A stretch of DNA of 9,367 bases from Acidisphaera sp035272265 (GTDB lineage Bacteria; Pseudomonadota; Alphaproteobacteria; Acetobacterales; Acetobacteraceae). The stretch spans positions 1 through 9,367 of the forward strand of contig DATEQV010000287.1 in the NCBI GenBank assembly GCA_035272265.1, in the 5' to 3' direction. The position numbers and the translations under genes are program-made. How positions within the stretch are numbered: the stretch's first letter is position 1; every line of letters starts with the position of its first letter. The notes under the pieces were generated by a model. It searched no databases. It was not told the origin of the DNA and saw only the letters and a list, made by a program, of their open reading frames with translations. Positions 1-9,248 of the stretch are shown here, piece by piece.

Positions 1-1904
<1,904 letters not shown>

Positions 1905-1908
<4 letters not shown>

Positions 1909-3563
1909 GCCTCCGTCCGTTCGCCTGGGAAAAGCAGTATCCGTCGAACGTCTCCTGGGACCTCGACATCCCCCGCGAGACGCTGCCGGAGTTCCTCGAG
2001 CGCTGCGTCACCGACTTCGCCGACCGCACGCTGTTCGAGTTCCGAGGCCGCAAGATCAGCTACGCGGAGTTCGGCGAGATGGTCGACGCCGCCGCCGCCT
2101 GCCTGCAGCAGCTTGGCGTCGGTCACGGCGTGTCGGTGGCGCTCTATCTGCCGAACACGCCGTGGCATCCGATCAGCTTCTTCGGCGTGCTGAAGGCCGG
2201 CGGGCGCGTCGTGCATCTCAGCCCGCTCGACCCGCCGCGCGTGCTCGCCAAGAAGATGGCCGACGGCGATGCGCGCATCCTGATCGCGACCAACCTGCCG
2301 CCGCTGTTCGCCAGCGCGATGACGCTGCTGAGCGAGGGTGCCGCCGAACGGCTGGTGGTCGGCGACGACGACGTCTGGGGCCCGTCGGGTGTCGCGCAAC
2401 ACGTCCCCGACGATCCGCGCATCACCCACTGCACGAACGCGCGGCGCGAGGCGGCCGGGCCGTTCCCGTCGCTCACGCCGGACGACGTGGCACTGCTGCA
2501 ATACACCGGCGGCACCACCGGCTTCCCCAAGGCGGCGATGCTGACGCACGGCAACCTGCTCGCCGCGGTGCGGATCTACGAGTCCTGGGACACCCCGTCC
2601 TTCGAGCCGCTCAACAAGGACGACCGCGTCATCGGCGTGCTGCCGTTCTTCCATATCTACGCGCTGACGGTGGTCCTGCTGCGCACCATGTCGGCAGGTG
2701 CCACGATCCTGCTGCAGCCGCGCTTCGACGTGGAAGCCACGTTGCGCGACATCGAGGTCGGCAAGGCCACCTGCTTCCCCGGCGTGCCGACGATGTGGAT
2801 CGCGCTGGTCAACCTGCCCGGCATCGAAAAGCGCGACCTCTCGTCGCTGCGCTTCGCCGGCTCGGGCGGCGCGCCGCTGCCGTCCGAAGTGCGGCAGAAG
2901 TTCAACCAGCTCACCGGGCTGCGCCTCGGCGGCGGCTGGGGCATGACCGAAACCGCGCCCGCCGGCACGCTGATGGACGCCGAGCGCGAATACGCCCACG
3001 GCGCGATCGGCATTCCGCTGCCGCGCATCGAGATGGACATCGTCGCCCTGGACGATCCGCGGAACGTGCTGCCGCCCGGCGAGGTGGGCGAGATCCGCGT
3101 GAAGGGGCCGAACGTCTTCGTCGGCTACTGGAAGCGGGCGGAGGAAACCGAGCGCGCCTATGTCGACGGCTTCTTCCTCACCGGCGACATGGGCTACATG
3201 GACGCCGACGGCGACTTCTACATCGTCGACCGCAAGAAGGACATGATCATCAGCGGCGGGTTCAACGTCTATCCGAGCGTGATCGAGGAAGCGGTCTACG
3301 AGCACCCGGACGTCGCCGAGGCGATCGTCATCGGCGTGCCCGACCAGTATCGCGGCCAGGCGGCCAAGGTGTTCGTGGCGCTCAAGCCGGGTGCCGCGGC
3401 GATGGACATCGACACCCTGCGCAACTTCCTCGGCGACAAGCTCGGCAAGCACGAGATGCCGGTCGCGATCGAAACCCGCGAGGCGCTGCCCAGGACGCCG
3501 GTGGGCAAACTGTCGCGCAAGGAACTGGTGGACGAGGAACTGGCCAAGGCGACATCCGCTTAG
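1905..3563 (+). CDS. pimA: Acyl-CoA ligase (AMP-forming), PimA / long-chain fatty acid or dicarboxylate CoA ligase type
   Basis: A 552-residue ANL-superfamily enzyme that would activate a carboxylic acid to its CoA thioester through an acyl-adenylate. All core motifs are present: the phosphate loop TGGTTGFPK (201-209), GWGMTET (344-350), the ribose-binding TGD (426-428), the hinge and C-domain motif DRKKDMIISGGFNVYP (442-457), and PRTPVGKLSRKEL (529-541) with the catalytic lysine at 535. There is no signal peptide or membrane segment, so it is cytoplasmic. The start is set by a strong ribosome binding site and an ATGA overlap with the hydratase/dehydrogenase gene. Its position directly after a PimF-like gene and before PimC/PimD-like subunits matches the R. 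palustris pim operon, whose PimA acts on C7-C14 dicarboxylates and fatty acids. Substrate range cannot be read from the motifs; a FadD-type fatty acid ligase is the alternative. The ligase call is very secure, the symbol moderately so. Confidence 0.92.
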
Positions 3564-3577
3564 GCCAAGCGCGACCC

Positions 3578-3583
3578 GGAGAG
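3578..3583 (+). promoter_or_regulatory. Ribosome binding site that fixes the PimC-like start
   Basis: GGAGAG ends five bases before the ATG at 3589. The same reading frame is open further upstream (an ATG at 3391), but that part lies inside the ligase gene and has no dehydrogenase-like sequence. The start at 3589 begins MDLTFTPEEL, a typical acyl-CoA dehydrogenase N-terminus. Confidence 0.7.
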
Positions 3584-3588
3584 CATTG

Positions 3589-4788
3589 ATGGACCTGACC
3601 TTCACGCCCGAGGAACTCGCCTTCCGCGAGGAGGCGCGCCGGTTCTTCACCACCGAGGTGCCCGCGCGCATCCGCGACAAGGTCGCGATGGGCGAGCACC
3701 CGAGCAAGGACGACATCGTCACCAGCCAGCGCATCCTGAACGCTCGCGGCTGGGCCGTGCCGCACTGGCCGAAGGAGTGGGGCGGCCAGGAGTGGTCGCC
3801 GGTGCAGACCTACATCTACCAGGACGAGATGCAGCAGGCCAACGTGCCCTCGCCGCTGCCGTTCAACGTCTCGATGGTCGGCCCGGTGATCGCGCAGTTC
3901 GGCAACGAGCACCAGAAGCGCCACTTCCTGCCGCGCGCGGCGAACATCGATGACTGGTGGTGTCAGGGCTTCAGCGAGCCGGGCGCGGGCTCCGACCTCG
4001 CCGGCCTGCGCACGACCGCCGTCCGCAAAGGCGACACATACATCGTCAACGGCCAGAAGACCTGGACCACGCTCGGCCAGTACGCCGACTGGATCTTCAA
4101 CCTCGTGCGCACCGACCCGTCGGCGAAGAAGCAGGAGGGCATCAGCTTCCTGCTGATCGACATGAAGACCAAGGGCATCACCGTGCGCCCGATCCAGACC
4201 ATCGACGGCGGCCACGAGGTCAACGAAGTCTTCTTCGACGACGTCGAGGTGCCGGCCGAGAATCTCGTCGGCGAGGAGAACAAGGGCTGGGACTACGCCA
4301 AGTTCCTGCTCGGCAACGAGCGCACGGGCATTGCACGCGTGGGCATCAGTAAGGCCCGTGTGGCGCGCATCAAGCAGCTCGCGTCGCAGGAGATGCTGGG
4401 CGAGCGCCCGCTGATCGAGGACCGGCATTTCCGCGAAAAGCTCGCCGAGGTCGAGGTGGAGCTGAAGGCGCTGGAGATGACGCAGCTGCGCGTGGTGTCC
4501 GACGAAAGGAAGCACGGCCGCAAGGGCAAGCCGAACCCGGCGTCGTCGATCCTGAAGATCAAGGGCAGCGAGATCCAGCAGCGGCTGACCGAGCTGGTGA
4601 TGGACGTCGCCGGCCCGTACGTCTCGCCCTGGCTGCTGCACGAGGCGGGCAGCAACGAGCCGCCCGTCGGTCCCGAGTGGGCGGCCGAGGCGGCGCCAGT
4701 TTACTTCAACTACCGCAAGGTCTCGATCTACGGCGGCACCAACGAGATCCAGCGCAACATCATTGCGAAGGCGATATTGGGGTTCTAG
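3589..4788 (+). CDS. pimC: Acyl-CoA dehydrogenase, pimeloyl-CoA dehydrogenase large subunit type (PimC-like)
   Basis: A 399-residue flavoprotein of the acyl-CoA dehydrogenase family, which introduces the 2,3-double bond into acyl-CoA and passes electrons to ETF. The middle-domain flavin motif CQGFSEPGAGSD (125-136) and GQKTWTT (155-161) are present. At the C-terminal site where medium-chain enzymes carry the catalytic glutamate (YEGT), this protein has YGGTNEIQRN (381-390), with Gly382. Glu244 in LLGNERTGIAR instead aligns with the base of isovaleryl-CoA (E254) and long-chain (E261) dehydrogenases. The C-terminal RxxFG and QxHGG motifs that normally contact the neighbouring subunit's FAD are not recognisable; by hand alignment they fall on ERPLIEDRHF and ELVMDVAGPY. 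That fits a subunit needing a different partner. The gene follows the ligase by 25 bases; its probable partner comes after a repeat-filled gap. Closely resembles PimC as I remember it. Confidence 0.93.
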   Translation: MDLTFTPEELAFREEARRFFTTEVPARIRDKVAMGEHPSKDDIVTSQRILNARGWAVPHWPKEWGGQEWSPVQTYIYQDEMQQANVPSPLPFNVSMVGPVIAQFGNEHQKRHFLPRAANIDDWWCQGFSEPGAGSDLAGLRTTAVRKGDTYIVNGQKTWTTLGQYADWIFNLVRTDPSAKKQEGISFLLIDMKTKGITVRPIQTIDGGHEVNEVFFDDVEVPAENLVGEENKGWDYAKFLLGNERTGIARVGISKARVARIKQLASQEMLGERPLIEDRHFREKLAEVEVELKALEMTQLRVVSDERKHGRKGKPNPASSILKIKGSEIQQRLTELVMDVAGPYVSPWLLHEAGSNEPPVGPEWAAEAAPVYFNYRKVSIYGGTNEIQRNIIAKAILGF

Positions 4789-4802
4789 GCACCCGGGGGC
4801 AC

Positions 4803-4833
4803 GACGAGGAGGCCGCCGGCCGCACTCCTCGTC
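4803..4833. repeat. Stem-loop next to the palindromic repeat pair
   Basis: A perfect nine-base inverted repeat, GACGAGGAG (4803-4811) and CTCCTCGTC (4825-4833), encloses a 13-base GC-rich loop. It starts 15 bases after the PimC-like stop. Its right arm overlaps the first bases of the larger repeat at 4830, so the two structures cannot both form fully. There is no T-run after it, so it is not a canonical intrinsic terminator. Confidence 0.65.
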
Positions 4834-4917
4834 ATGGTCCGCGCAGGCGGACCATCCACGCCTTCCTTTCGCGCGGCCGGCAAAGGCGTGGATGGCCCGC
4901 CTTCGCGGGCCATGACG
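4830..4917. repeat. REP-like element: two inverted palindromic units in head-to-head arrangement
   Basis: Two 35-base units (4830-4864 and 4883-4917) are inverted copies of each other with three mismatches. Each unit is itself a hairpin. On the left, ATGGTCCGC (4834-4842) pairs with GCGGACCAT (4847-4855) around a four-base loop. On the right, ATGGCCCGC (4892-4900) pairs with GCGGGCCAT (4905-4913), also around a four-base loop. Two of the three differences form one T-A to C-G pair exchange within the stem, so pairing is kept; the third is in the loop. Outer ends are CGTCAT and ATGACG, and the inner flanks share CCACGCCTT and its complement. The 18-base centre (4865-4882) is unpaired apart from an alternative short CCTTT/AAAGG match. 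This architecture is that of REP/BIME-type dispersed repeats; copy number elsewhere in the genome cannot be seen here. It fills most of the 195 bases between the two dehydrogenase subunit genes, which otherwise hold no gene. Confidence 0.85.
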
Positions 4918-4968
4918 GAAAACAGCCTGTCGCGAGGCGCACGCGTCCGCGCCGGTGCTGCGGCACAC

Positions 4969-4974
4969 AGGGGA
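4969..4974 (+). promoter_or_regulatory. Ribosome binding site that fixes the PimD-like start
   Basis: AGGGGA lies nine bases before the ATG at 4984. The same frame is open from ATGs at 4834 and 4912, but both are inside the palindromic repeat and the residues they would add show no dehydrogenase-like sequence. The 4984 start gives MDFDYTDEQRLLKDSV, the family's usual N-terminus. Confidence 0.7.
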
Positions 4975-4983
4975 CTCGACGGC

Positions 4984-6135
4984 ATGGACTTCGACTACAC
5001 CGACGAACAACGCCTGCTGAAGGACAGCGTCGATCGCCTGATCGCCGACCGCTACGGCTTCGAGCAGCGCAAGAAATACATCGCCGACGACGCCGGCTTC
5101 TCGCGCGAACTGTGGGCGCAGTACGCCGAGCTCGGCCTGCTCGGCCTGCCGTTCCCGGAAGAGTACGGCGGCTTCGGCGGCGGCGCGGTGGAAACCGCCA
5201 TCGTGATGGAAGCCTTCGGGCGGGGGCTCGTCATCGAGCCCTACCTCGCCACCGTGCTGCTCGGCGGCGCGCTGGTGCTCGCTGCCGGTACGCCGGAGCA
5301 GAAGCAGGACATCCTGCCGCGCGTCGCCGACGGCCGCACGCTGCTCGCCTTCGCGCACCACGAGCGCCACGCCCGCTACGACCTCGCCGACGTCACCACG
5401 CACGCACGCGAACACGCCGGCGCCTGGCGCATCGACGGCGAGAAGTCGCTGGTGCTGCACGGCGACGCCGCCGACACGCTGATCGTGCCCGCCCGCATCG
5501 CCGGCAACCGCCGCGACCGCGGCGGCGTCGCCCTGTTCCTGGTCGACAAGAACGCCACGCGCCTCACCCCGCGCTTCTATCGCACCCAGGACAACATGCG
5601 CGCGGCCGAAATCCACTTGCAGGGCACGCCGGCAACCCCGCTCGGCACCGCCACCGGGAGCGCGTTCGCGATCATCGAGCGCGTCGTCGACCGCGCCACC
5701 GCCGCCCTGTGCGCCGAGGCCATCGGCGCGATGGAGGCGCTGCACGCGATGACGGTCGACTACCTCAAGACGCGCAAGCAGTTCGGCCGCCCGATCGGCG
5801 ACTTCCAGGTGCTGCAGCACCGCGCCGTCGACATGTTCACCGCGCTCGAACAGGCGCGCAGCATGGCGCTGTTCGCCGCCGTGATGGCCGAGGACGACAA
5901 CGCCGAGGAGCGCACCCGCGCCATCGCCGCGGCGAAGGTGCAGATCGGCCGCTCGGCACGCCATGTCGGGCAAGAGGCGATCCAGCTGCACGGGGGCATT
6001 GCGATGACGATGGAATACGCCGCCGGCCACTACTTCAAGCGGCTGACGATGATCGACAAGACGTTCGGCGACGCCGACTGGCACATCGCCCGCCTCGCCG
6101 CCGCGGGCGGCCTGTTCGCCCCGAAGGCGGCCTGA
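4984..6135 (+). CDS. pimD: Acyl-CoA dehydrogenase, pimeloyl-CoA dehydrogenase small subunit type (PimD-like)
   Basis: A 383-residue acyl-CoA dehydrogenase homologue whose N-terminus and GLPFPEEYGGFGGGAVETAI segment (55-73) strongly resemble PimD proteins. It keeps the two C-terminal flavin-contact motifs, RKQFGRPIGDFQVLQH (264-279) and QEAIQLHGGIA (330-340). It lacks recognisable catalytic glutamates: the position matching the YEGT glutamate falls in TMIDKTFGDADWH (355-367), and the position matching the partner's Glu244 is Asp236 (VVDRATA). The middle-domain flavin motif xGxSEPGAGSD is also replaced, by LAFAHHERHARYDLAD (121-136). These alignments were made by eye. The likely role is the non-catalytic but FAD-site-completing subunit of a heteromer with the gene at 3589, similar in principle to the FadE28-FadE29 type alpha2-beta2 dehydrogenases of Mycobacterium. 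It is followed after one base by the VOC gene. Family certain, subunit role probable. Confidence 0.92.
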   Translation: MDFDYTDEQRLLKDSVDRLIADRYGFEQRKKYIADDAGFSRELWAQYAELGLLGLPFPEEYGGFGGGAVETAIVMEAFGRGLVIEPYLATVLLGGALVLAAGTPEQKQDILPRVADGRTLLAFAHHERHARYDLADVTTHAREHAGAWRIDGEKSLVLHGDAADTLIVPARIAGNRRDRGGVALFLVDKNATRLTPRFYRTQDNMRAAEIHLQGTPATPLGTATGSAFAIIERVVDRATAALCAEAIGAMEALHAMTVDYLKTRKQFGRPIGDFQVLQHRAVDMFTALEQARSMALFAAVMAEDDNAEERTRAIAAAKVQIGRSARHVGQEAIQLHGGIAMTMEYAAGHYFKRLTMIDKTFGDADWHIARLAAAGGLFAPKAA

Positions 6136-6136
6136 G

Positions 6137-6985
6137 ATGGCCGGGTTCGACCGCCGCACCGGCGATCTGGGCAACATCGTCGAGCTCGGGCACGTGAATC
6201 TCACCGTGCCCGACCAGGGTCTGGCCACCGACTTCTACATCTCCGCGCTCGGCCTGACGCGCGACCCCTACATGATGACCGGCACCGACAACATGTGGGC
6301 CAATGCTGGACGCACGCAGTTCCACCTGCCGACGCGCGACCCCGCGCAGGTGCTGCGCGGCACCGTCGGCCTCATCGTGCCCGATGTCGGCAAGCTCAAG
6401 GAGCGCCTCGCCCGCGCGCCCCAAAGCCTGCACGGTACCAAGTTCGCCTTCGCCGTCGAGGAGGGCACGCTGGTGGTCACCTGCCCCTGGGGCAACCGCA
6501 TCCGTTGCCATCAGGCCACGACCGAAGGCCCGCCGCTCGGCATCAGCTACGTCGAGTTCGACGTCCCCGCCGGCGCCTGCGCCGGCATCGGCGCGTTCTA
6601 TCGCGACGTCATCGGCGCCCGCGTCGTGGCCGACGCCACCGACGACCTCGTCAGCGTCGAAGCCGGCGACGGGCAGCACCTGATCTTTGTCGAGATCGAC
6701 GCGCCCGTGCCGGACTACGACGGCCACCACGTGCAGATCACCGTCGCCGACTTCTCCGGGCCGCACGCGCGGCTGGAGGAGCGCGGCCTGATCACGCGCG
6801 AGGACGACCCCAACCAGTACCGCTTCATCGACATCGTCGACCCGCGCGACGGGCGGGTGCTGTTCGGCGTGGAGCACGAGGTCCGCTCCATGCGCCACCC
6901 GCAGTACGCCCGGGCGCTGGTGAACCGGAACCCCGACCAGACCAACCGCGCCTACCGCCGCGGGGCCGACGCGCTCGCCGTCTGA
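6137..6985 (+). CDS. VOC-superfamily protein (glyoxalase / extradiol dioxygenase fold) with two domains, function unknown
   Basis: 282 residues with two vicinal-oxygen-chelate domains, each built of two beta-alpha-beta-beta-beta modules. The modules start near ELGHVNLTVPD (16-26), GTVGLIVPDV (75-84), ISYVEFDVP (136-144) and HHVQITVAD (197-205). This is the layout of type I extradiol ring-cleavage dioxygenases, where the C-terminal domain binds metal through His, His and Glu. Here His198 and Glu246 (LFGVEHE) sit at the second and third ligand positions, but the first falls on Tyr138. The N-domain has His19 at the first position but no obvious second or third ligand. Metal binding is therefore uncertain. 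The start follows the PimD-like stop by one base, with a modest GAAGG site (6123-6127) inside that gene, so the two are probably co-transcribed and coupled. A role in modifying an unusual CoA intermediate or a dicarboxylate/aromatic precursor is conceivable; nothing in the sequence settles it. It is too long for a methylmalonyl-CoA epimerase. Confidence 0.88.
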   Translation: MAGFDRRTGDLGNIVELGHVNLTVPDQGLATDFYISALGLTRDPYMMTGTDNMWANAGRTQFHLPTRDPAQVLRGTVGLIVPDVGKLKERLARAPQSLHGTKFAFAVEEGTLVVTCPWGNRIRCHQATTEGPPLGISYVEFDVPAGACAGIGAFYRDVIGARVVADATDDLVSVEAGDGQHLIFVEIDAPVPDYDGHHVQITVADFSGPHARLEERGLITREDDPNQYRFIDIVDPRDGRVLFGVEHEVRSMRHPQYARALVNRNPDQTNRAYRRGADALAV

Positions 6986-6995
6986 CCCCAGGTCT

Positions 6996-7019
6996 CCGAA
7001 AGGGACCAGGCCCCTTCGG
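6996..7019 (+). terminator. Weak hairpin after the VOC gene, possible transcript end
   Basis: CCGAA (6996-7000) pairs with TTCGG (7015-7019) and, after one bulged A, GGG pairs with CCC, leaving a seven-base loop. It begins ten bases after the stop codon. There is no T-run downstream, so it is not a textbook intrinsic terminator; it may only mark a 3' end or be chance in GC-rich DNA. Confidence 0.3.
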
Positions 7020-7044
7020 CGGCCACCCTGCCCCACGATCTTCA

Positions 7045-7106
7045 CTTGCGCGTGTAACGGGCGCAGGCTCGGATGCTCTATCGCCCAGCCGGTGGCCATA
7101 TACCGG
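7045..7106 (+). promoter_or_regulatory. Upstream region of the transketolase gene with two small dyads, putative promoter/operator
   Basis: This is the middle of the 166-base gap before the transketolase gene. One dyad is TGCGC (7047-7051) and GCGCA (7061-7065) around nine bases. The other is CCGGT (7089-7093) and ACCGG (7102-7106) around GGCCATAT. TATACC (7099-7104) within the second dyad could serve as a -10 element, but no convincing -35 lies 16-18 bases upstream. A promoter is expected here because the gene is functionally unrelated to those before it; the elements themselves are weak. Confidence 0.25.
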
Positions 7107-7140
7107 TGCGGCGCCTCCTGCCGCGGCCGCCCCCCGACCG

Positions 7141-7149
7141 AAAGGTGAG
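7141..7149 (+). promoter_or_regulatory. Ribosome binding site of the transketolase gene
   Basis: AAAGGTGAG, containing AGGTGA (7143-7148), which matches the 16S rRNA 3' end well, lies just before the ATG at 7152. It supports this start, which gives MSQDIDLLCINTIRTLAMDA, the usual transketolase N-terminus. Confidence 0.7.
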
Positions 7150-7151
7150 CG

Positions 7152-9215
7152 ATGAGCCAGGATATCGACCTGCTCTGCATCAACACCATCCGCACCCTGG
7201 CGATGGATGCGGTGCAAAAGGCCAACTCCGGCCACCCCGGCACACCCATGGGCCTCGCCCCCGCCGCCTACACGCTGTGGCAGGAGCAGCTCCGCTTCGA
7301 TCCGGCCGATCCGATCTGGCCCAACCGCGACCGCTTCGTGCTGTCGAACGGGCATGCGTCGATGCTGCTCTATTCGCTGCTGCACCTGACCAACACGCAG
7401 GCGGTCGATCCCGAGTACCAGCCGGCGGGCCGCGCGTCGGTCACGCTCGACGACATCAAGAAGTTCCGCCAGCTCGACAGCGCCTGCCCCGGCCATCCGG
7501 AGTACCACCTGACCTCGGGCGTGGAATGCACCACCGGCCCGCTCGGCCAGGGTGTCGGCATGAGCGTCGGCATGGCGATCGCCGAGAAGTTCCTCGCGTC
7601 GCGCTACAACAAGCCGGGCTGCGAGCTGATCGGCTACGACGTCTACGCCATGTGCGGCGACGGCGACATGATGGAGGGCATCTCCAGCGAAGCCGGCTCG
7701 CTCGCCGGTCATCTGCAGCTGTCCAACCTGTGCTGGATCTACGACAGCAACGAGATCACCATCGAAGGCTCGACGTCGCTGGCGTTCAGCGAGGATGTCG
7801 GCGCGCGCTTCCTCGCCTACGGCTGGCACGTGCTGCGGGTGCGCGACGTCAACGACCGCAACGAGGTCCTCTCCGCGCTAAAGGCGTTCAAGCGCGAAAC
7901 CGCGCGCCCGACGATGATCATCGTCGACAGCCATATCGGCTACGGCTCGCCGAACCGGCAGGACACCAAGGAGGCCCATGGCGAACCGCTCGGCGAGGAG
8001 GAGGTGCGGGCGACCAAGCGGTTCTACGGCTGGCCGGAGGACGCGCAGTTCCTGGTGCCCGACGGGGTGCGCGAGCATTTCGCCCACGGCATCGGTGCGC
8101 GCGGGGCGAAGCTGAACGCTGACTGGAAGGCGCTGTTCGACCGTTACGCCGGCGAGCACCCGGACCTCGCGCGCGAGTTCGACACCATGCAGAAGCGCGG
8201 CCTGCCGGAGGGCTGGGAGAGCGCGCTTCCAAGCTTCCCCGCCGACGCCAAGGGCATCGCCAGCCGCGACAGCTCCGGCCAGGTGCTGAACGCACTGGCG
8301 GCGAAGATTCCGTACCTGCTCGGCGGTGCGGCGGACCTGGCGCCGTCGACCAAGACGAACATGCAGGGCCTCGGCGATTTCGAGGCGACCAGCTACGGCG
8401 GCCGGAACTTCCACTTCGGCATCCGCGAGCACGCGATGGGCGCGATCTGCAACGGCATGGCGCTGTCGAAGCTGCGCTCGTTCGGCTCGGGCTTCCTGAT
8501 CTTCTCCGACTACATGCGCAACCCGATCCGGCTGTCGGCGATCATGGAGATCCCGGTCGTCTGGGTGTTCACGCATGACAGCATCGGCGTCGGCGAGGAC
8601 GGCCCGACGCACCAGCCGATCGAGCAGATCGCCGGGCTGCGCGGCGTGCCCGGCCTGCACACCATCCGGCCGTGCGACGCCAACGAAGTGGCCGAGGCGT
8701 GGCGGCTCGCGCTGCACGAGAAGCACATGCCGACCGCGCTGATCCTGTCACGCCAGGCGCTGCCCACGCTGGACCGCACGAAATATGCATCCGCCGCCGG
8801 ACTCGCGCGCGGCGCCTACGTGCTGGCCGATCCGCCGGACGGCCGCAAGCCGGAAGTCATCCTGATGGCCACGGGCAGCGAGGTGTCGATGTGCGTCGCC
8901 GCCTACGAGGAGCTGACGAAATCCGGCGCCGCCGCTCGCGTGGTGTCGATGCCGTGCTGGGACATCTTCGAGCAGCAGGACGAGGCGTACCGCCGCTCGG
9001 TGCTGCCGGACGACGTGCTGGCGCGTGTCGCCGTGGAGCAGGCGGCCACACTCGGCTGGGACCGCTATGCGGGCCTGCACGGCGCGATCATCGGCATGCA
9101 CACCTTCGGCGCGTCGGCGCCGCTGAAGGCGCTGCTGACGAAGTTCGGCTTCACGCCGGAGAAGATCGTCGAAGCGGCAAAGGCGCAGATCGAGCGGCAC
9201 CGGAAGACGGATTGA
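7152..9215 (+). CDS. tkt: Transketolase
   Basis: A 687-residue thiamine-diphosphate enzyme, slightly longer than E. coli TktA (663). It would transfer two-carbon ketol units between sugar phosphates in the pentose phosphate pathway (and the Calvin cycle if the host has one), in the cytoplasm. The N-terminal domain has NSGHPGTPMG (His28), SNGHASML (His68), CPGHPEY (His115), GPLGQG (129-134) and the cofactor motif from GDGDMMEG (169-176) to DSN (198-200); His261 lies in VDSHIGYG. The middle domain has FGIREHAMG (422-430) with Glu426, the residue that activates the cofactor, FSDYMRNPIR (451-460), and THDSIGVGEDGPTHQP (474-489) with His476. The C-terminal domain includes LILSRQALP and MATGSEV. 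All catalytic positions appear intact. The gene stands alone between a 166-base spacer and a palindromic repeat, with no Calvin-cycle or pentose-phosphate neighbour visible, so a housekeeping role is more likely than a dedicated cbbT. Confidence 0.97.
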   Translation: MSQDIDLLCINTIRTLAMDAVQKANSGHPGTPMGLAPAAYTLWQEQLRFDPADPIWPNRDRFVLSNGHASMLLYSLLHLTNTQAVDPEYQPAGRASVTLDDIKKFRQLDSACPGHPEYHLTSGVECTTGPLGQGVGMSVGMAIAEKFLASRYNKPGCELIGYDVYAMCGDGDMMEGISSEAGSLAGHLQLSNLCWIYDSNEITIEGSTSLAFSEDVGARFLAYGWHVLRVRDVNDRNEVLSALKAFKRETARPTMIIVDSHIGYGSPNRQDTKEAHGEPLGEEEVRATKRFYGWPEDAQFLVPDGVREHFAHGIGARGAKLNADWKALFDRYAGEHPDLAREFDTMQKRGLPEGWESALPSFPADAKGIASRDSSGQVLNALAAKIPYLLGGAADLAPSTKTNMQGLGDFEATSYGGRNFHFGIREHAMGAICNGMALSKLRSFGSGFLIFSDYMRNPIRLSAIMEIPVVWVFTHDSIGVGEDGPTHQPIEQIAGLRGVPGLHTIRPCDANEVAEAWRLALHEKHMPTALILSRQALPTLDRTKYASAAGLARGAYVLADPPDGRKPEVILMATGSEVSMCVAAYEELTKSGAAARVVSMPCWDIFEQQDEAYRRSVLPDDVLARVAVEQAATLGWDRYAGLHGAIIGMHTFGASAPLKALLTKFGFTPEKIVEAAKAQIERHRKTD

Positions 9216-9248
9216 TGCCGACGCTACTTGTCATCCCTCACGCAATCC

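Noticed and set aside
4677..6197. Plus-strand open frame through the repeat and the PimD-like gene in another frame
   Set aside because: Its product is arginine-rich frame-shifted sequence; the alternative frame encodes a clear acyl-CoA dehydrogenase.
3382..6228. Very long open frame on the minus strand (948 codons) across both dehydrogenase genes
   Set aside because: It is antisense to three well-recognised genes, is low-complexity in composition (rich in Arg, Ala, Gly, Val, His), shows no domain, and crosses the palindromic repeat. Such frames are usual in GC-rich DNA.
6137..6985. VOC protein as methylmalonyl-CoA epimerase, tempting because of the acyl-CoA neighbours
   Set aside because: Epimerases are about half this length with one VOC domain, and the ligand positions here do not match a complete metal site.
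6035..7249. Minus-strand open frame covering the VOC gene and the spacer before transketolase
   Set aside because: It overlaps two real genes at its ends and the full VOC gene, and its translation has no family resemblance.
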